Source: Diprion similis (lineage: Eukaryota > Arthropoda > Insecta > Hymenoptera > Diprionidae). From it: DNA of 64,000 nt. The stretch is taken from contig NC_060114.1 of NCBI RefSeq assembly GCF_021155765.1, forward strand, positions 18,024,501 through 18,088,500, in the 5' to 3' direction. How positions within the stretch are numbered: position 1 is the stretch's first letter; every line of letters starts with the position of its first letter. The notes under the pieces were generated by a model. It searched no databases. It was not told the DNA's origin and saw only the letters and a list, made by a program, of their open reading frames with translations. Below are positions 38,801 through 51,900 of the stretch, piece by piece. The translations under genes were made by a program, and so were the position numbers.

Positions 38801-41800
38801 GACCAACAGCAGAGAAATCACGAGGAAAATCTTTCGATTTTCGGCCGTAACTCTTTAGATGTTGCTCGCAGCGTATTCGGACTACGCGCAATCGATTCCT
38901 CTCGAAAAATTACGTCGATATAGGGCATCAAATAATCAATCCCACTATACCTCAAAAACCGCCAATTTTGACCGAGAAAAATCCAAAGGGGTTAGCCTTC
39001 CTTTTTTGCGATTTTCAGAGCTCGAAAATTTTTGGTCTTAGAATGGTTTTGCAGGACCCTTTTTCGACTAATTGGACCCTCAGGAACACGAAAAAGACAT
39101 CGAAAAGAGCGTGGGACCAACAGCAGAGAAATCACGAGGAAAATCTTTCGATTTTCGGCCGTAACTCTTTAGATGTTGCTCGCAGCGTATTCGGACTACG
39201 CGCAATCGATTCCTCTCGAAAAATTACGTCGATATAGGGCATCAAATAATCAATCCCACTATACCTTAAAAACCGCCAATTTTGACCGAGAAAAATCCAA
39301 AGGGGTTAGCCTTCCTTTTTTGCGATTTTCAGAGCTCGGAAACTTTTGGTCTTAGAATGGTTTTGCAGGACCCTTTTCCGACTAATTGGACCCTCAGGAA
39401 CACGAAAAAGACATCGAAAAGAGCGTGGGACCAACAGCAGAGAAATCACGAGGAAAATCTTTCGATTTTCGGCCGTAACTCTTCAGATGTTGCTCGCAGC
39501 GTATTCGGACTACGCGCAATCGATTCCTCTCGAAAAATTACGTCGATATAGGGCATCAAATAATCAATCCCACTATACCTCAAAAACCGCCAATTTTGAC
39601 CGAGAAAAATCCAAAGGGGTTAACCTTCCTTTTTTGCGATTTTCAGAGCTCGAAAACTTTTGGTCTTAGAATGGTTTTGCAGGACCCTTTTTCGACTAAT
39701 TGGACCCTCAGGAACACGAAAAAGACATCGAAGAGAGCGTGGGACCAACAGCAGAGAAATCACGAGGAAAATCTTTCGATTTTCGGCCGTAACTCTTTAG
39801 ATGTTGCTCGCAGCGTATTCGGACTACGCGCAATCGATTCCTCTCGAAAAATTACGTCGAAATAGGGCATCAAATAATCAATCCAAACATACTGAAAAAA
39901 CCGCCAATTTTGACCGAGAAAAATCCAAAGGGGTTAGCCTTCCTTTTTTGCGATTTTCAGAGCTCGAAAACTTTTGGTCTTAGAATGGTTTTGCAGGACC
40001 CTTTTCCGACTAATTGGACCCTCAGGAACACGAAAAAGACATCGAAAAGAGCGTGGGACCAACAGCAGAGAAATCACGAGGAAAATCTTTCGATTTTCGG
40101 CCGTAACTCTTCAGATGTTGCTCGCAGCGTATTCGGACTACGCGCAATCGATTCCTCTCGAAAAATTACGTCGATATAGGGCATCAAATAATCAATCCAA
40201 ACATACTGAAAAAACCGCCAATTTTGCCCGAGAAAAATCCAAAGGGGTTAGCCTTCCTTTTTTGCGATTTTCAGAGCTCGAAAACTTTTGGTCTTAGAAT
40301 GGTTTTGCAGGACCCTTTTTCGACTAATTGGACCCTCAGGAACACGAAAAAGACATCGAAAAGAGCGTGGGACCAACAGCAGAGAAATCACGAGGAAAAT
40401 CTTTCGATTTTCGGCCGTAACTCTTTAGATGTTGCTCGCAGCGTATTCGGACTACGCGCAATCGATTCCTCTCGAAAAATTACGTCGATATAGGGCATCA
40501 AATAATCAATCCCACTATACCTTAAAAACCGCCAATTTTGACCGAGAAAAATCCAAAGGGGTTAGCCTTCCTTTTTTGCGATTGTCAGAGCTCGGAAACT
40601 TTTGGTCTTAGAATGGTTTTGCAGGACCCTTTTCCGACTAATTGGACCCACAGGAACACGAAAAAGACATCGAAAAGAGCGTGGGACCAACAGCAGAGAA
40701 ATCACGAGGAAAATCTTTCGATTTTCGGCCGTAACTCTTCAGATGTTGCTCGCAGCGTATTCGGACTACGCGCAATCGATTCCTCTCGAAAAATTACGTC
40801 GAAATAGGGCATCAAATAATCAATCCAAACATACTGAAAAAACCGCCAATTTTGACCGAGAAAAATCCAAAGGGGTTAGCCTTCCTTTTTTGCGATTTTC
40901 AGAGCTCGAAAACTTTTGGTCTTAGAATGGTTTTGCAGGACCCTTTTCCGACTAATTGGACCCTCAGGAACACGAAAAAGACATCGAAAAGAGCGTGGGA
41001 CCAACAGCAGAGAAATCACAAGGAAAATCTTTCGATTTTCGGCCGTAACTCTTCAGATGTTGCTCGCAGCGTATTCGGACTACGCGCAATCGATTCCTCT
41101 CGAAAAATTACGTCGATATAGGGCATCAAATAATCAATCCGACGATACCTGAAAAACCGCCAATTTCGACCCAGAAAAATCCAAAGGGGTTAGCCTTCCT
41201 TTTTTGCGATTTTCAGAGCTCGAAAACTTTTGGTCTCAGAATGGTTTTGCAGGACACTTCGTCGACTAATTGGACCCTCAGGAACACGAAAAAGACATCG
41301 AAAAGAGCGTGGGACCAACAGCAGAGAAATCACGAGGAAAATCTTTCGATTTTCGGCCGTAACTCTTCAGATGTTGCTCGCAGCGTATTCGGACTACGCG
41401 CAATCGATTCCTCTCGAAAAATTACGTCGATATAGGGCATCAAATAATCAATCCAAACATACTGAAAAAACCGCCAATTTTGCCCGAGAAAAATCCAAAG
41501 GGGTTAGCCTTCCTTTTTTGCGATTTTCAGAGCTCGAAAACTTTTGGTCTTAGAATGGTTTTGCAGGACCCTTTTTCGACTAATTGGACCCTCAGGAACA
41601 CGAAAAAGACATCGAAAAGAGCGTGGGACCAACAGCAGAGAAATCACGAGAAAAATCTCTCGATTTTCGGCCGTAACTCTTTAGATGTTGCTCGCAGCGT
41701 ATTCGGACTACGCGCAATCGATTCCTCTCGAAAAATTACGTCGATATAGGGCATCAAATAATCAATCCCACTATACCTCAAAAACCGCCAATTTTGACCG

Positions 41801-44800
41801 AGAAAAATCCAAAGGGGTTAGCCTTCCTTTTTTGCGATTTTCAGAGCTCGGAAACTTTTGGTCTTAGAATGGTTTTGCAGGACCCTTTTCCGACTAATTG
41901 GACCCTCAGGAACACGAAAAAGACATCGAAAAGAGCGTGGGACCAACAGCAGAGAAATCACGAGGAAAATCTTTCGATTTTCGGCCGTAACTCTTCAGAT
42001 GTTGCTCGCAGCGTATTCGGACTACGCGCAATCGATTCCTCTCGAAAAATTACGTCGAAATAGGGCATCAAATAATCAATCCAAACATACTGAAACAACC
42101 GCCAATTTTGACCGAGAAAAATCCAAAGGGGTTAGCCTTCCTTTTTTGCGATTTTCAGAGCTCGAAAACTTTTGGTCTTAGAATGGTTTTGCAGGACCCT
42201 TTTCCGACTAATTGGACCCTCAGGAACACGAAAAAGACATCGAAAAGAGCGTGGGACCAACAGCAGAGAAATCACGAGGAAAATCTTTCGATTTTCGGCC
42301 GTAACTCTTCAGATGTTGCTCGCAGCGTATTCGGACTACGCGCAATCGATTCCTCTCGAAAAATTACGTCGATATAGGGCATCAAATAACTAATCCAAAC
42401 ATACTGAAAAAACCGCCAATTTTGCCCGAGAAAAATCCAAAGGGGTTAGCCTTCCTTTTTTGCGATTTTCAGAGCTCGAAAACTTTTGGTCTTAGAATGG
42501 TTTTGCAGGACCCTTTTTCGACTAATTGGACCCTCAGGAACACGAAAAAGACATCGAAAAGAGCGTGGGACCAACAGCAGAGAAATCACGAGGAAAATCT
42601 TTCGATTTTCGGCCGTAACTCTTTAGATGTTGCTCGCAGCGTATTCGGACTACGCGCAATCGATTCCTCTCGAAAAATTACGTCGATATAGGGCATCAAA
42701 TAATCAATCCCACTATACCTTAAAAACCGCCAATTTTGACCGAGAAAAATCCAAAGGGGTTAGCCTTCCTTTTTTGCGATTTTCAGAGCTCGGAAACTTT
42801 TGGTCTTAGAATGGTTTTGCAGGACCCTTTTCCGACTAATTGGACCCACAGGAACACGAAAAAGACATCGAAAAGAGCGTGGGACCAACAGCAGAGAAAT
42901 CACGAGGAAAATCTTTCGATTTTCGGCCGTAACTCTTCAGATGTTGCTCGCAGCGTATTCGGACTACGCGCAATCGATTCCTCTCGAAAAATTACGTCGA
43001 AATAGGGCATCAAATAATCAATCCAAACATACTGAAAAAACCGCCAATTTTGACCGAGAAAAATCCAAAGGGGTTAGCCTTCCTTTTTTGCGATTTTCAG
43101 AGCTCGAAAACTTTTGGTCTTAGAATGGTTTTGCAGGACCCTTTTCCGACTAATTGGACCCTCAGGAACACGAAAAAGACATCGAAAAGAGCGTGGGACC
43201 AACAGCAGAGAAATCACGAGGAAAATCTTTCGATTTTCGGCCGTAACTCTTCAGATGTTGCTCGCAGCGTATTCGGACTACGCGCAATCGATTCCTCTCG
43301 AAAAATTACGTCGATATAGGGCATCAAATAATCAATCCGACGATACTTGAAAAACCGCCAATTTCGACCCAGAAAAATCCAAAGGGGTTAGCCTTCCTTT
43401 TTTGCGATTTTCAGAGCTCGGAAACTTTTGGTCTCAGAATGGTTTTGCAGGACACTTCTCCGACTAATTGGACCCTCAGGAACACGAAAAAGACATCGAA
43501 AAGAGCGTGGGACCAACAGCAGAGAAATCACGAGGAAAATCTTTCGATTTTCGGCCGTAACTCTTCAGATGTTGCTCGCAGCGTATTCGGACTACGCGCA
43601 ATCGATTCCTCTCGAAAAATTACGTCGATATAGGGCATCAAATAATCAATCCAAACATACTGAAAAAACCGCCAATTTTGCCCGAGAAAAATCCAAAGGG
43701 GTTAGCCTTCCTTTTTTGCGATTTTCAGAGCTCGAAAACTTTTGGTCTTAGAATGGTTTTGCAGGACCCTTTTTCGACTAATTGGACCCTCAGGAACACG
43801 AAAAAGACATCGAAAAGAGCGTGGGACCAACAGCAGAGAAATCACGAGGAAAATCTTTCGATTTTCGGCCGTAACTCTTTAGATGTTGCTCGCAGCGTAT
43901 TCGGACTACGCGCAATCGATTCCTCTCGAAAAATTACGTCGATATAGGGCATCAAATAATCAATCCCACTATACCTCAAAAACCGCCAATTTTGACCGAG
44001 AAAAATCCAAAGGGGTTAGCCTTCCTTTTTTGCGATTTTCAGAGCTCGGAAACTTTTGGTCTTAGAATGGTTTTGCAGGACCCTTTTCCGACTAATTGCA
44101 CCCTCAGGAACACGAAAAAGACATCGAAAAGAGCGTGGGACCAACAGCAGAGAAATCACGAGGAAAATCTTTCGATTTTCGGCCGTAACTCTTCAGATGT
44201 TGCTCGCAGCGTATTCGGACTACGCGCAATCGATTCCTCTCGAAAAATTACGTCGAAATAGGGCATCAAATAATCAATCCAAACATACTGAAAAAACCGC
44301 CAATTTTGACCGAGAAAAATCCAAAGGGGTTAGCCTTCCTTTTTTGCGATTTTCAGAGCTCGGAAACTTTTGGTCTTAGAATGGTTTTGCAGGACCCTTT
44401 TCCGACTAATTGGACCCTCAGGAACACGAAAAAGACATCGAAAAGAGCGTGGGACCAACAGCAGAGAAATCACGAGGAAAATCTTTCGATTTTCGGCCGT
44501 AACTCTTCAGATGTTGCTCGCAGCGTATTCGGACTACGCGCAATCGATTCCTCTCGAAAAATTACGTCGATATAGGGCATCAAATAATCAATCCAAACAT
44601 ACTGAAAAAAACGCCAATTTTGCCCGAGAAAAATCCAAAGGGGTTAGCCTTCCTTTTTTGCGATTTTCAGAGCTCGAAAACTTTTGGTCTTAGAATGGTT
44701 TTGCAGGACCCTTTTCCGACTAATTGGACCCTCAGGAACACGAAAAAGACATCGAAAAGAGCGTGGGACCAACAGCAGAGAAATCACGAGGAAAATCTTT

Positions 44801-46446
44801 CGATTTTCGGCCGTAACTCTTCAGATGTTGCTCGCAGCGTATTCGGACTACGCGCAATCGATTCCTCTCGAAAAATTACGTCGAAATAGGGCATCAAATA
44901 ATCAATCCAAACATACTGAAAAAACCGCCAATTTTGACCGAGAAAAATCCAAAGGGGTTAGCCTTCCTTTTTTGCGATTTTCAGAGCTCGAAAACTTTTG
45001 GTCTTAGAATGGTTTTGCAGGACCCTTTTCCGACTAATTGGACCCTCAGGAACACGAAAAAGACATCGAAAAGAGCGTGGGACCAACAGCAGAGAAATCA
45101 CGAGGAAAATCTTTCGATTTTCGGCCGTAACTCTTCAGATGTTGCTCGCAGCATATTCGGACTACGCGCAATCGATTCCTCTCGAAAAATTACGTCGATA
45201 TAGGGCATCAAATAATCAATCCAAACATACTGAAAAAACCGCCAATTTTGCCCGAGAAAAATCCAAAGGGGTTAGCCTTCCTTTTTTGCGATTTTCAGAG
45301 CTCGAAAACTTTTGGTCTTAGAATGGTTTTGCAGGACCCTTTTTCGACTAATTGGACCCTCAGGAACACGAAAAAGACATCGAAAAGAGCGTGGGACCAA
45401 CAGCAGAGAAATCACGAGGAAAATCTTTCGATTTTCGGCCGTAACTCTTTAGATGTTGCTCGCAGCGTATTCGGACTACGCGCAATCGATTCCTCTCGAA
45501 AAATTACGTCGATATAGGGCATCAAATAATCAATCCCACTATACCTCAAAAACCGCCAATTTTGACCGAGAAAAATCCAAAGGGGTTAGCCTTCCTTTTT
45601 TGCGATTTTCAGAGCTCGGAAACTTTTGGTCTTAGAATGGTTTTGCAGGACCCTTTTCCGACTAATTGCACCCTCAGGAACACGAAAAAGACATCGAAAA
45701 GAGCGTGGGACCAACAGCAGAGAAATCACGAGGAAAATCTTTCGATTTTCGGCCGTAACTCTTCAGATGTTGCTCGCAGCGTATTCGGACTACGCGCAAT
45801 CGATTCCTCTCGAAAAATTACGTCGAAATAGGGCATCAAATAATCAATCCAAACATACTGAAAAAACCGCCAATTTTGACCGAGAAAAATCCAAAGGGGT
45901 TAGCCTTCCTTTTTTGCGATTTTCAGAGCTCGGAAACTTTTGGTCTTAGAATGGTTTTGCAGGACCCTTTTCCGACTAATTGGACCCTCAGGAACACGAA
46001 AAAGACATCGAAAAGAGCGTGGGACCAACAGCAGAGAAATCACGAGGAAAATCTTTCGATTTTCGGCCGTAACTCTTCAGATGTTGCTCGCAGCGTATTC
46101 GGACTACGCGCAATCGATTCCTCTCGAAAAATTACGTCGATATAGGGCATCAAATAATCAATCCCACTATACCTCAAAAACCGCCAATTTTGACCGAGAA
46201 AAATCCAAAGGGGTTAGCCTTCCTTTTTTGCGATTTTCAGAGCTCGGAAACTTTTGGTCTTAGAATGGTTTTGCAGGACACTTCTTCGACTAATTGGACC
46301 CTCAGGAACACGAAAAAGACATCGAAAAGAGCGTGGGACCAACAGCAGAGAAATCACGAGGAAAATCTTTCGATTTTCGGCCCTAACTCTTTAGATGTTG
46401 CTCGCAGCGTATTCGGACTACGCGCAATCGATTCCTTGCCCAAAAC
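35832..46446 (+). repeat. Satellite DNA array, 314-bp monomer, about 34 copies
   Basis: Landmarks recur every 314 bp from 35892 to 46254 (33 periods, 10,362 bp) without a single net insertion or deletion. A convenient landmark is the segment TCGGAAACTTTTGGTCTTAG. Monomers differ only at a few recurrent sites: CTCGG/CTCGAAAAC, TTTTTCGAC/TTTTCCGAC, CTCTTC/CTCTTTAGATG, GTCGATATAG/GTCGAAATAG, and a variable ten-base stretch after AATCAATCC. Open frames of 107 and 89 residues recur in every monomer. Since 314 is not a multiple of three and the frames overlap each other, they are read as by-products of repetition. Monomers are more GC-rich than the flanks. No CENP-B box was found. Confidence 0.96.
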
Positions 46447-47240
46447 TACGTTGATATAGTGCTGCAAGGAGCAACTTTTAATACTTTTCAAAATCAGCTC
46501 AAGTTTGACTGAAAAAATCTAAAGGTTCAGGGCTAGTTCTTGTTTCCAGAGAAAAATTTTCCGTCTCGGAATAGTTTCAAACGACCTTCCAATTCTTGAC
46601 TGAGAATTGGATCCCAAACAAGGATTGCGAAAAAGGCATTCAGAGAATCATAGGACCAATTCGCTGAGAAGATACGAAGAAAATAACGAGTAATTCATTT
46701 ATTCTTCACTTTTACCCCAGATTACATAAAATAGTAGTACCACAATTTTATACAATATTATAATAATTACTGGTTTAGTATATTATTATCAGTCTAATGT
46801 ATTAGTATAAAGTATCATAATTCTATTGTTCACAAACTTGGCAAAGTAGTATACACTGGTCCTGATCACTTGTACTATAACTAAGGCATTTCGAATAAAC
46901 GGAAACTGAAACTTTGAAGCTTCGAGTTTGTGATTTTGGTTCTCCACCTGTTTGAAAACCCAGTGCAAGTGTGATGTTTTTCAGCCGTGAGTTATGATTT
47001 ATTGCTCGGAGTGTGTCAAGACTGTGCGCAATGGATTCCTCTCGCAAAATTACGTCAACATAGGGTATGAATGGTTCGATTTCAGCCTTTTCCAAAATCC
47101 GCCAAAAATACACTGAAAAATATCCAAAGAGTATAGCTTTTTTACCATGTTCAAAGCTCGGAAACTTTTTGTCTTAGAATCGTTTTGCAGGGCTCTTCTA
47201 GTATTGTTATTACGATAACGAAATATTCGGGGAAAAGCCA
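46447..47240 (+). repeat. Decayed satellite monomers at the right edge of the array
   Basis: After 46446 the monomer sequence degrades quickly. 46447-46690 still follows the monomer plan (ACTGAAAAAATCTAAAGG, GGACCAA...CGCTGAGAAGA) with many changes. An unrelated AT-rich stretch of about 260 bp then intervenes. From about 46960 to 47205 a second degraded monomer is readable, with CGCAATGGATTCCTCTCGCA, AAATTACGTCAACATAGGG and GCTCGGAAACTTTTTGTCTT. Confidence 0.75.
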
Positions 47241-47996
47241 CTACTTATTGATTTTATAGGGGCTCAGAAGTAGTCGAGTTTCTCCAATTATGAATATGTT
47301 TTGCTTTTTTCGGTTTACTGCATTTCAGACATTTATAAAATTATGGAACAACGATTTTTAGAAAACGCGAATCGTCCAAATAACATTTCTTACTTCAGCC
47401 ACATACAATTGAACAATATGAATCGCCAACCTCTAATAAAACTCCGTTGTAAACATCGCCTCCGAATTACGTCATACTTCGTGATTCTATGTTTTTGAAC
47501 CTTCTGGGCGCTATACAATGAGATTGTACCATAGAGATATTATCAACACAGATCAGTGGGACTCTGGCTTCTTGTTAGTTCTAGGCTTGGATTGCGGCGC
47601 CTCTCGCGGTTAAATATATTCCACTGACCCTAGCTGATGTCCTGATAGCGCATTCGCAAGTCTCGGCGCGCGGTTAACGAATGTCGTCCTCCAAGTCAGC
47701 CGAATTATGTTTGCGTTCTGTATATTTAACTGTAATAGAAATCAGATAAATTCATCTAAATACTTATCGTTTACCGGCAGTGAAAAGTGATCGAGAATCA
47801 GGTCTACTCGAAACACACAATTTCTAAGTCTACGAGTCTTTCATCGCTTCTTGACGAACGTTGCGTGGTTATGTAGTTGAATACGTATGTACAATTCAAA
47901 TGCACGTCCAATTTTAATACCGTACTTCGAAAACATTTCTTAAATACTATCCCAAGTTATAACCTTACTCCGTTATTTGCAACTCTGATACTCGTC
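47241..47996 (+). other. Upstream region of the FDX1-like gene
   Basis: No coding gene seen. A GC-richer patch around 47590-47710 (GCGGCGCCTCTCGCGG and GGCGCGCGGTTAACG) is a plausible promoter or first-exon area for the ferredoxin gene. An out-of-frame ATG at 47885 precedes the chosen start. Confidence 0.35.
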
Positions 47997-48979
47997 ATGG
48001 CATTATTGGCTAAAAACGTCTCATGCTTTGTGGAAACCGTGTTTCTGCGAACCGCTCTTGGACTAACCTCGACGAAAATTCTTAGGACAAATAGAATTTT
48101 ACTCCACTCAACAAAACTGAATTATGCTAAGGAAGCCCTCTCCCAAAAATCAGAGTAAGTAGTTTCATTCGATCCTACATTCTTTTTTCTCGATACGACT
48201 CAGTCGATAAACATTCTTTAATTCGTTTCAGAATAAAGGTAACATTCGTCAGGGCAAGCGGGGAAAGAATTGAGGCCAAAGGAAAGGAGGGAGATAGTCT
48301 TCTAGATGTAATAGTTAACAATGACATCGATTTGGATGGTTTTGGTATAATAAATTCTATCAATTTGAAACAGTAAAACTGATCAACACAATTATAGGAC
48401 AAAAAATGGTAAAATGAAACCACTTAAGAGTGTTAACTGATTTGAATTAGGTGCCTGCGAAGGTACGCTCACGTGCAGCACCTGCCATTTGATATTTTCT
48501 AAGGAGGTGTACGATTCTCTGCCGTCCAAACCCACCGACGAGGAATTGGACATGCTTGATTTGGCCTTTGATCTGACGGATACGTATGTAGCATTTTATT
48601 CTTAAAAATTTGTGTTGTTATCTCCGATGATATATTGATATTATAATATTCAATGAATGTGGCCTTGTGCGACATAGGCATTGGCAATATATTTGTAGCA
48701 AAGAATTTTATACATTCGTGACTTACAATTCCAGAATGCTTTGAAAAAATCCATATATGTATAATAGACACTGGACATTGAACGAAAACCTTAGATTGAT
48801 CATTGCTGACCAATAATACACCTGGAGTTAAGGCTATTATTTAATCTTGTGTTTTAATCTATTCTTTCTTGTTTGCTTTTATTCACAGTTCTCGACTAGG
48901 GTGTCAAATTACGTTGAGCAAAGAACTAGACGGCCTAGAAGTACGAGTACCAACTACCATAAATGACGCAAGGTCATAA
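47997..48979 (+). CDS. Fdx1: Adrenodoxin-type mitochondrial [2Fe-2S] ferredoxin
   Basis: Electron carrier in the mitochondrial matrix that passes electrons from ferredoxin reductase to mitochondrial P450s and Fe-S cluster assembly. Four coding exons: 47997-48154, 48232-48344, 48451-48583 and 48889-48979, all GT-AG and in phase, for 164 residues. Cluster ligands are Cys93, Cys99, Cys102 and Cys140 in [15 protein letters not shown] and SRLGCQ. The acidic partner-binding helix is [15 protein letters not shown]. The strings DGFGACEGTL and [10 protein letters not shown] favour the FDX1 (adrenodoxin) branch over FDX2. Residues 1-50 are basic and hydroxylated without acidic residues near the start, fitting a mitochondrial presequence. 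The ATG at 47997 is the first in-frame Met; a 5' noncoding exon may exist. Confidence 0.93.
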
Positions 48980-51900
48980 CAACATTTACCATTTGTGAAC
49001 TACCCAAAGTAGGGTACACCTGCAGTTCTGTTGCAGGTGTGCAACTCCAAGGGCAGCGCCTATTTATAGATGAATTTTGTATAATAGATCATGAGACACC
49101 ATGATTAGATAACTGAGATTCAAGAAAATGCATAAATAATAACTTGTATGAAAACAGTAATTGTGTACTAATAACAATACAAATAATGCTAATCAACATG
49201 ATGTATAATAGATGCAGAGTCCGATATACGGAAATAATTATAAAATAATTCTACCCTAGATAGACAATTTGTTATTTATGTAATATACATTATCAGACGA
49301 TGATTAATTATCGTATGCATTGTTAAAATTGTGGCATTTGAGTATCGTAACTTTATTTCCACTCCTTGGCCCTTTAATATCCTACTACTTTAGACAAGAA
49401 GTTAGAGTTGATTGGTCTCTATTTCCTGAAGTGATACTTGCAGTATAATGTTATAATTGAATGACACTGTTCCGTAATTATTTTTGAATCAAATTATGAA
49501 TTACTAGGTTTCTGTTTAATTACGAATCACATAGTGTTCCAACAAAGGTAATTCTGAGCGTAGCACCAAGCAGCATATTATTGTTGCGAACAAAAATCAA
49601 TCGTTGATCGTTATACTTTGGTTAGATGCATCGGAAATTTTGTTTTTCCAACACATGCTATAAAAGTCAACTTTTCAAACCTTGTGGAGCGTGAATAAAG
49701 TGCTCTATTTTTGAACAGTGTGATAAAACGATGATGGTGCATTCGCTTAGCCGAAATTCTCAATTTTACACACTAGAGGTTTCTTGGCACATGCGCACGG
49801 CCCGATAACTTAACTTTACGCACTAACGGTGACGTCATTGGGTTAAGTTCGACCTGAAATTTGTGGGATTAGGTCAGGTTTCATGAAACTACGCCTCTCG
49901 ACCTCTTGATTTCCTTTGACCTACGTCCTTGTAATTATTATATTACATTAGTTTACCTTTCAAATCAAACTTTTCTTTGCAGAAGTTGGAAGAAATGGCG
50001 TGTATCACACGTGCGGATGGGCGATATCTGACTCGTGTGTTTACAGCGTTTGCCTTGGCTCCTGCTGCAAACTTCACACTCGTCAGAAATCGCTCACTTT
50101 TCGCACTTATAGTACAGTATACTATTTCCACATTGCACTAATTCAAATTAAGTAATTAAGCACCTCCGGAAATTTCCTCAGACATATATAGAAAATATTG
50201 GCAAAACCTAGTAGAAATATTTTATCCTGGCATGTTCTTGTAAGATGTTTCATATGGTATCCACAAAAACAGAGTTAAGGGGCCTCTTCGGGATATGACG
50301 TACGCCGGAAATGAGACGGAACGTTGGTTCCTTCGAAAATCGCATCCATTCGTAAACTCCATCAGACCTTCATCCGTTATTCAATGCATCACTGTATACG
50401 AGCCACGGGGTAATGATTGATGGTCGAAATGTGACGTTCGATTTTCATCCCCTCTGAAACCCAAACCGAAAAATCGCGATAATCAATCCAAGAATACAAG
50501 CTATTTGTAATATTACGTACAAGATACGGGACTGAAGATATTAAATAGCACACTTTTTGTTGAAAATTGATAATCACGATCCAGCGATCAGCTACTTTCA
50601 AACCGTGAACTGAATCTATAATTTTTTCTAATAATTCTTACGCGATAGAGGATGACAAATAAAAATCAATAATGCTTCTGGCAGTTAATCCTGAGTTCAT
50701 AATTGGATATGTGTATATAAAATGATTTCGCTGCCTAAGGTGATAAGTAATTAACCCAATGATTGATTTCGTAGAAATATTCTCGTTTCAACTCTAGAAT
50801 TCACCCCCTAGTGAGTTACGAAAAATTTTTCGCCGGAGCAATCAGACCGCAACATCCCAACTCAATCAATTAATTACTCCGTTATCTCGATTGGTACGTT
50901 TCAGGATCAAATTAAACTTTCTGTTGGTGGGATGCTGTAGCTTCCCGCAAGTCAATGCTCATTCATCTTTCCACGCGCAGTGCCTTCAGGCCTAGGTATA
51001 CTCGGGCGGGGCGGATCGGCGCATGCGCCTGAGAGCCGCAGTGCCGTATTTTGCGGAGTTTTTCGTGGGGCTTATTCCGAAATTTGGATCAGATTTCATG
51101 GTGCTAATTAATGGGTGAAGACAAACCGCTCAAATTACCAACGCTACGAACAGGAGGCAGAACAAAATCTTTCTCGATTTCAAAAATTACCGGGATCTCG
51201 CTAACCTACTGAGTTCAACTGAACGCATAGCTTCGTTTGTCGGAAATATGGGCAATTATAAATAATAATCGCGCGACATGATACGTCTAAATTTGAATAG
51301 CCAACTGTTGAATATACCGCGAAGATAATTCGAGCTTGAAAATTCGACTGTACGGTGATTAAGTTGTTGTTCGCAAAATTCTGGGGGATTATTCGATGCT
51401 TGCATGCAATTTTGATTTTCATGTATGTCCTTTATTGATCTATATAATCATCCGATTCAAACTACACCTTCTGATAAATTCCAATTTAACCAATACCACC
51501 CCTCGCCTCGAGTTCTGAGTTTGAATTTTCCGGCCCTGAGATCCTGAGGGTTGCCGGGGGTGAGTGGACGGATTCCACACCCACATCTCGTCTCTCTCAC
51601 ACAGTGTGCTTCTCCTCGGAGATGAGGAGTAGCCGAAATTTCGTGTGGCTGTGCGTCTTGGAGTCCGAGCTGCTTTGCAAATTTTCATGTAAATTATTCA
51701 CTGGCCGTAGTTTAACTTGATTAAAATAAACCCCGGATTGTTTAAAACTCAATTACTGTCATTAATGTATATTCGATTAAAACGTCAGCTTATATTTGTC
51801 GCGACGATTCGCAAGCCGTTTGGAATACTGAAATAATGTTATTGTCTCATTTTATCGCAAAAATTTAGTGATAACACATAATAATTATTTACACGCATAG

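Noticed and set aside
36000..46400. CENP-B box in the satellite monomer
   Set aside because: TTTCGATTTTCGGCCGT starts like the box but lacks the required A and CGGG spacing.
12302..46446. Link between the 10,558-bp duplication and the satellite array because both are about 10.6 kb long
   Set aside because: The sequences are unrelated and the array length is approximate. The match is treated as coincidence, though both would be sensitive to assembly read length.
35892..46459. Recurring 107-, 89-, 64- and 60-codon open frames across the satellite as a tandem gene family
   Set aside because: The frames overlap each other in different phases, the 314-bp period is not a multiple of three, there is no domain, and variation does not respect codon positions. 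They follow from repetition of one monomer.
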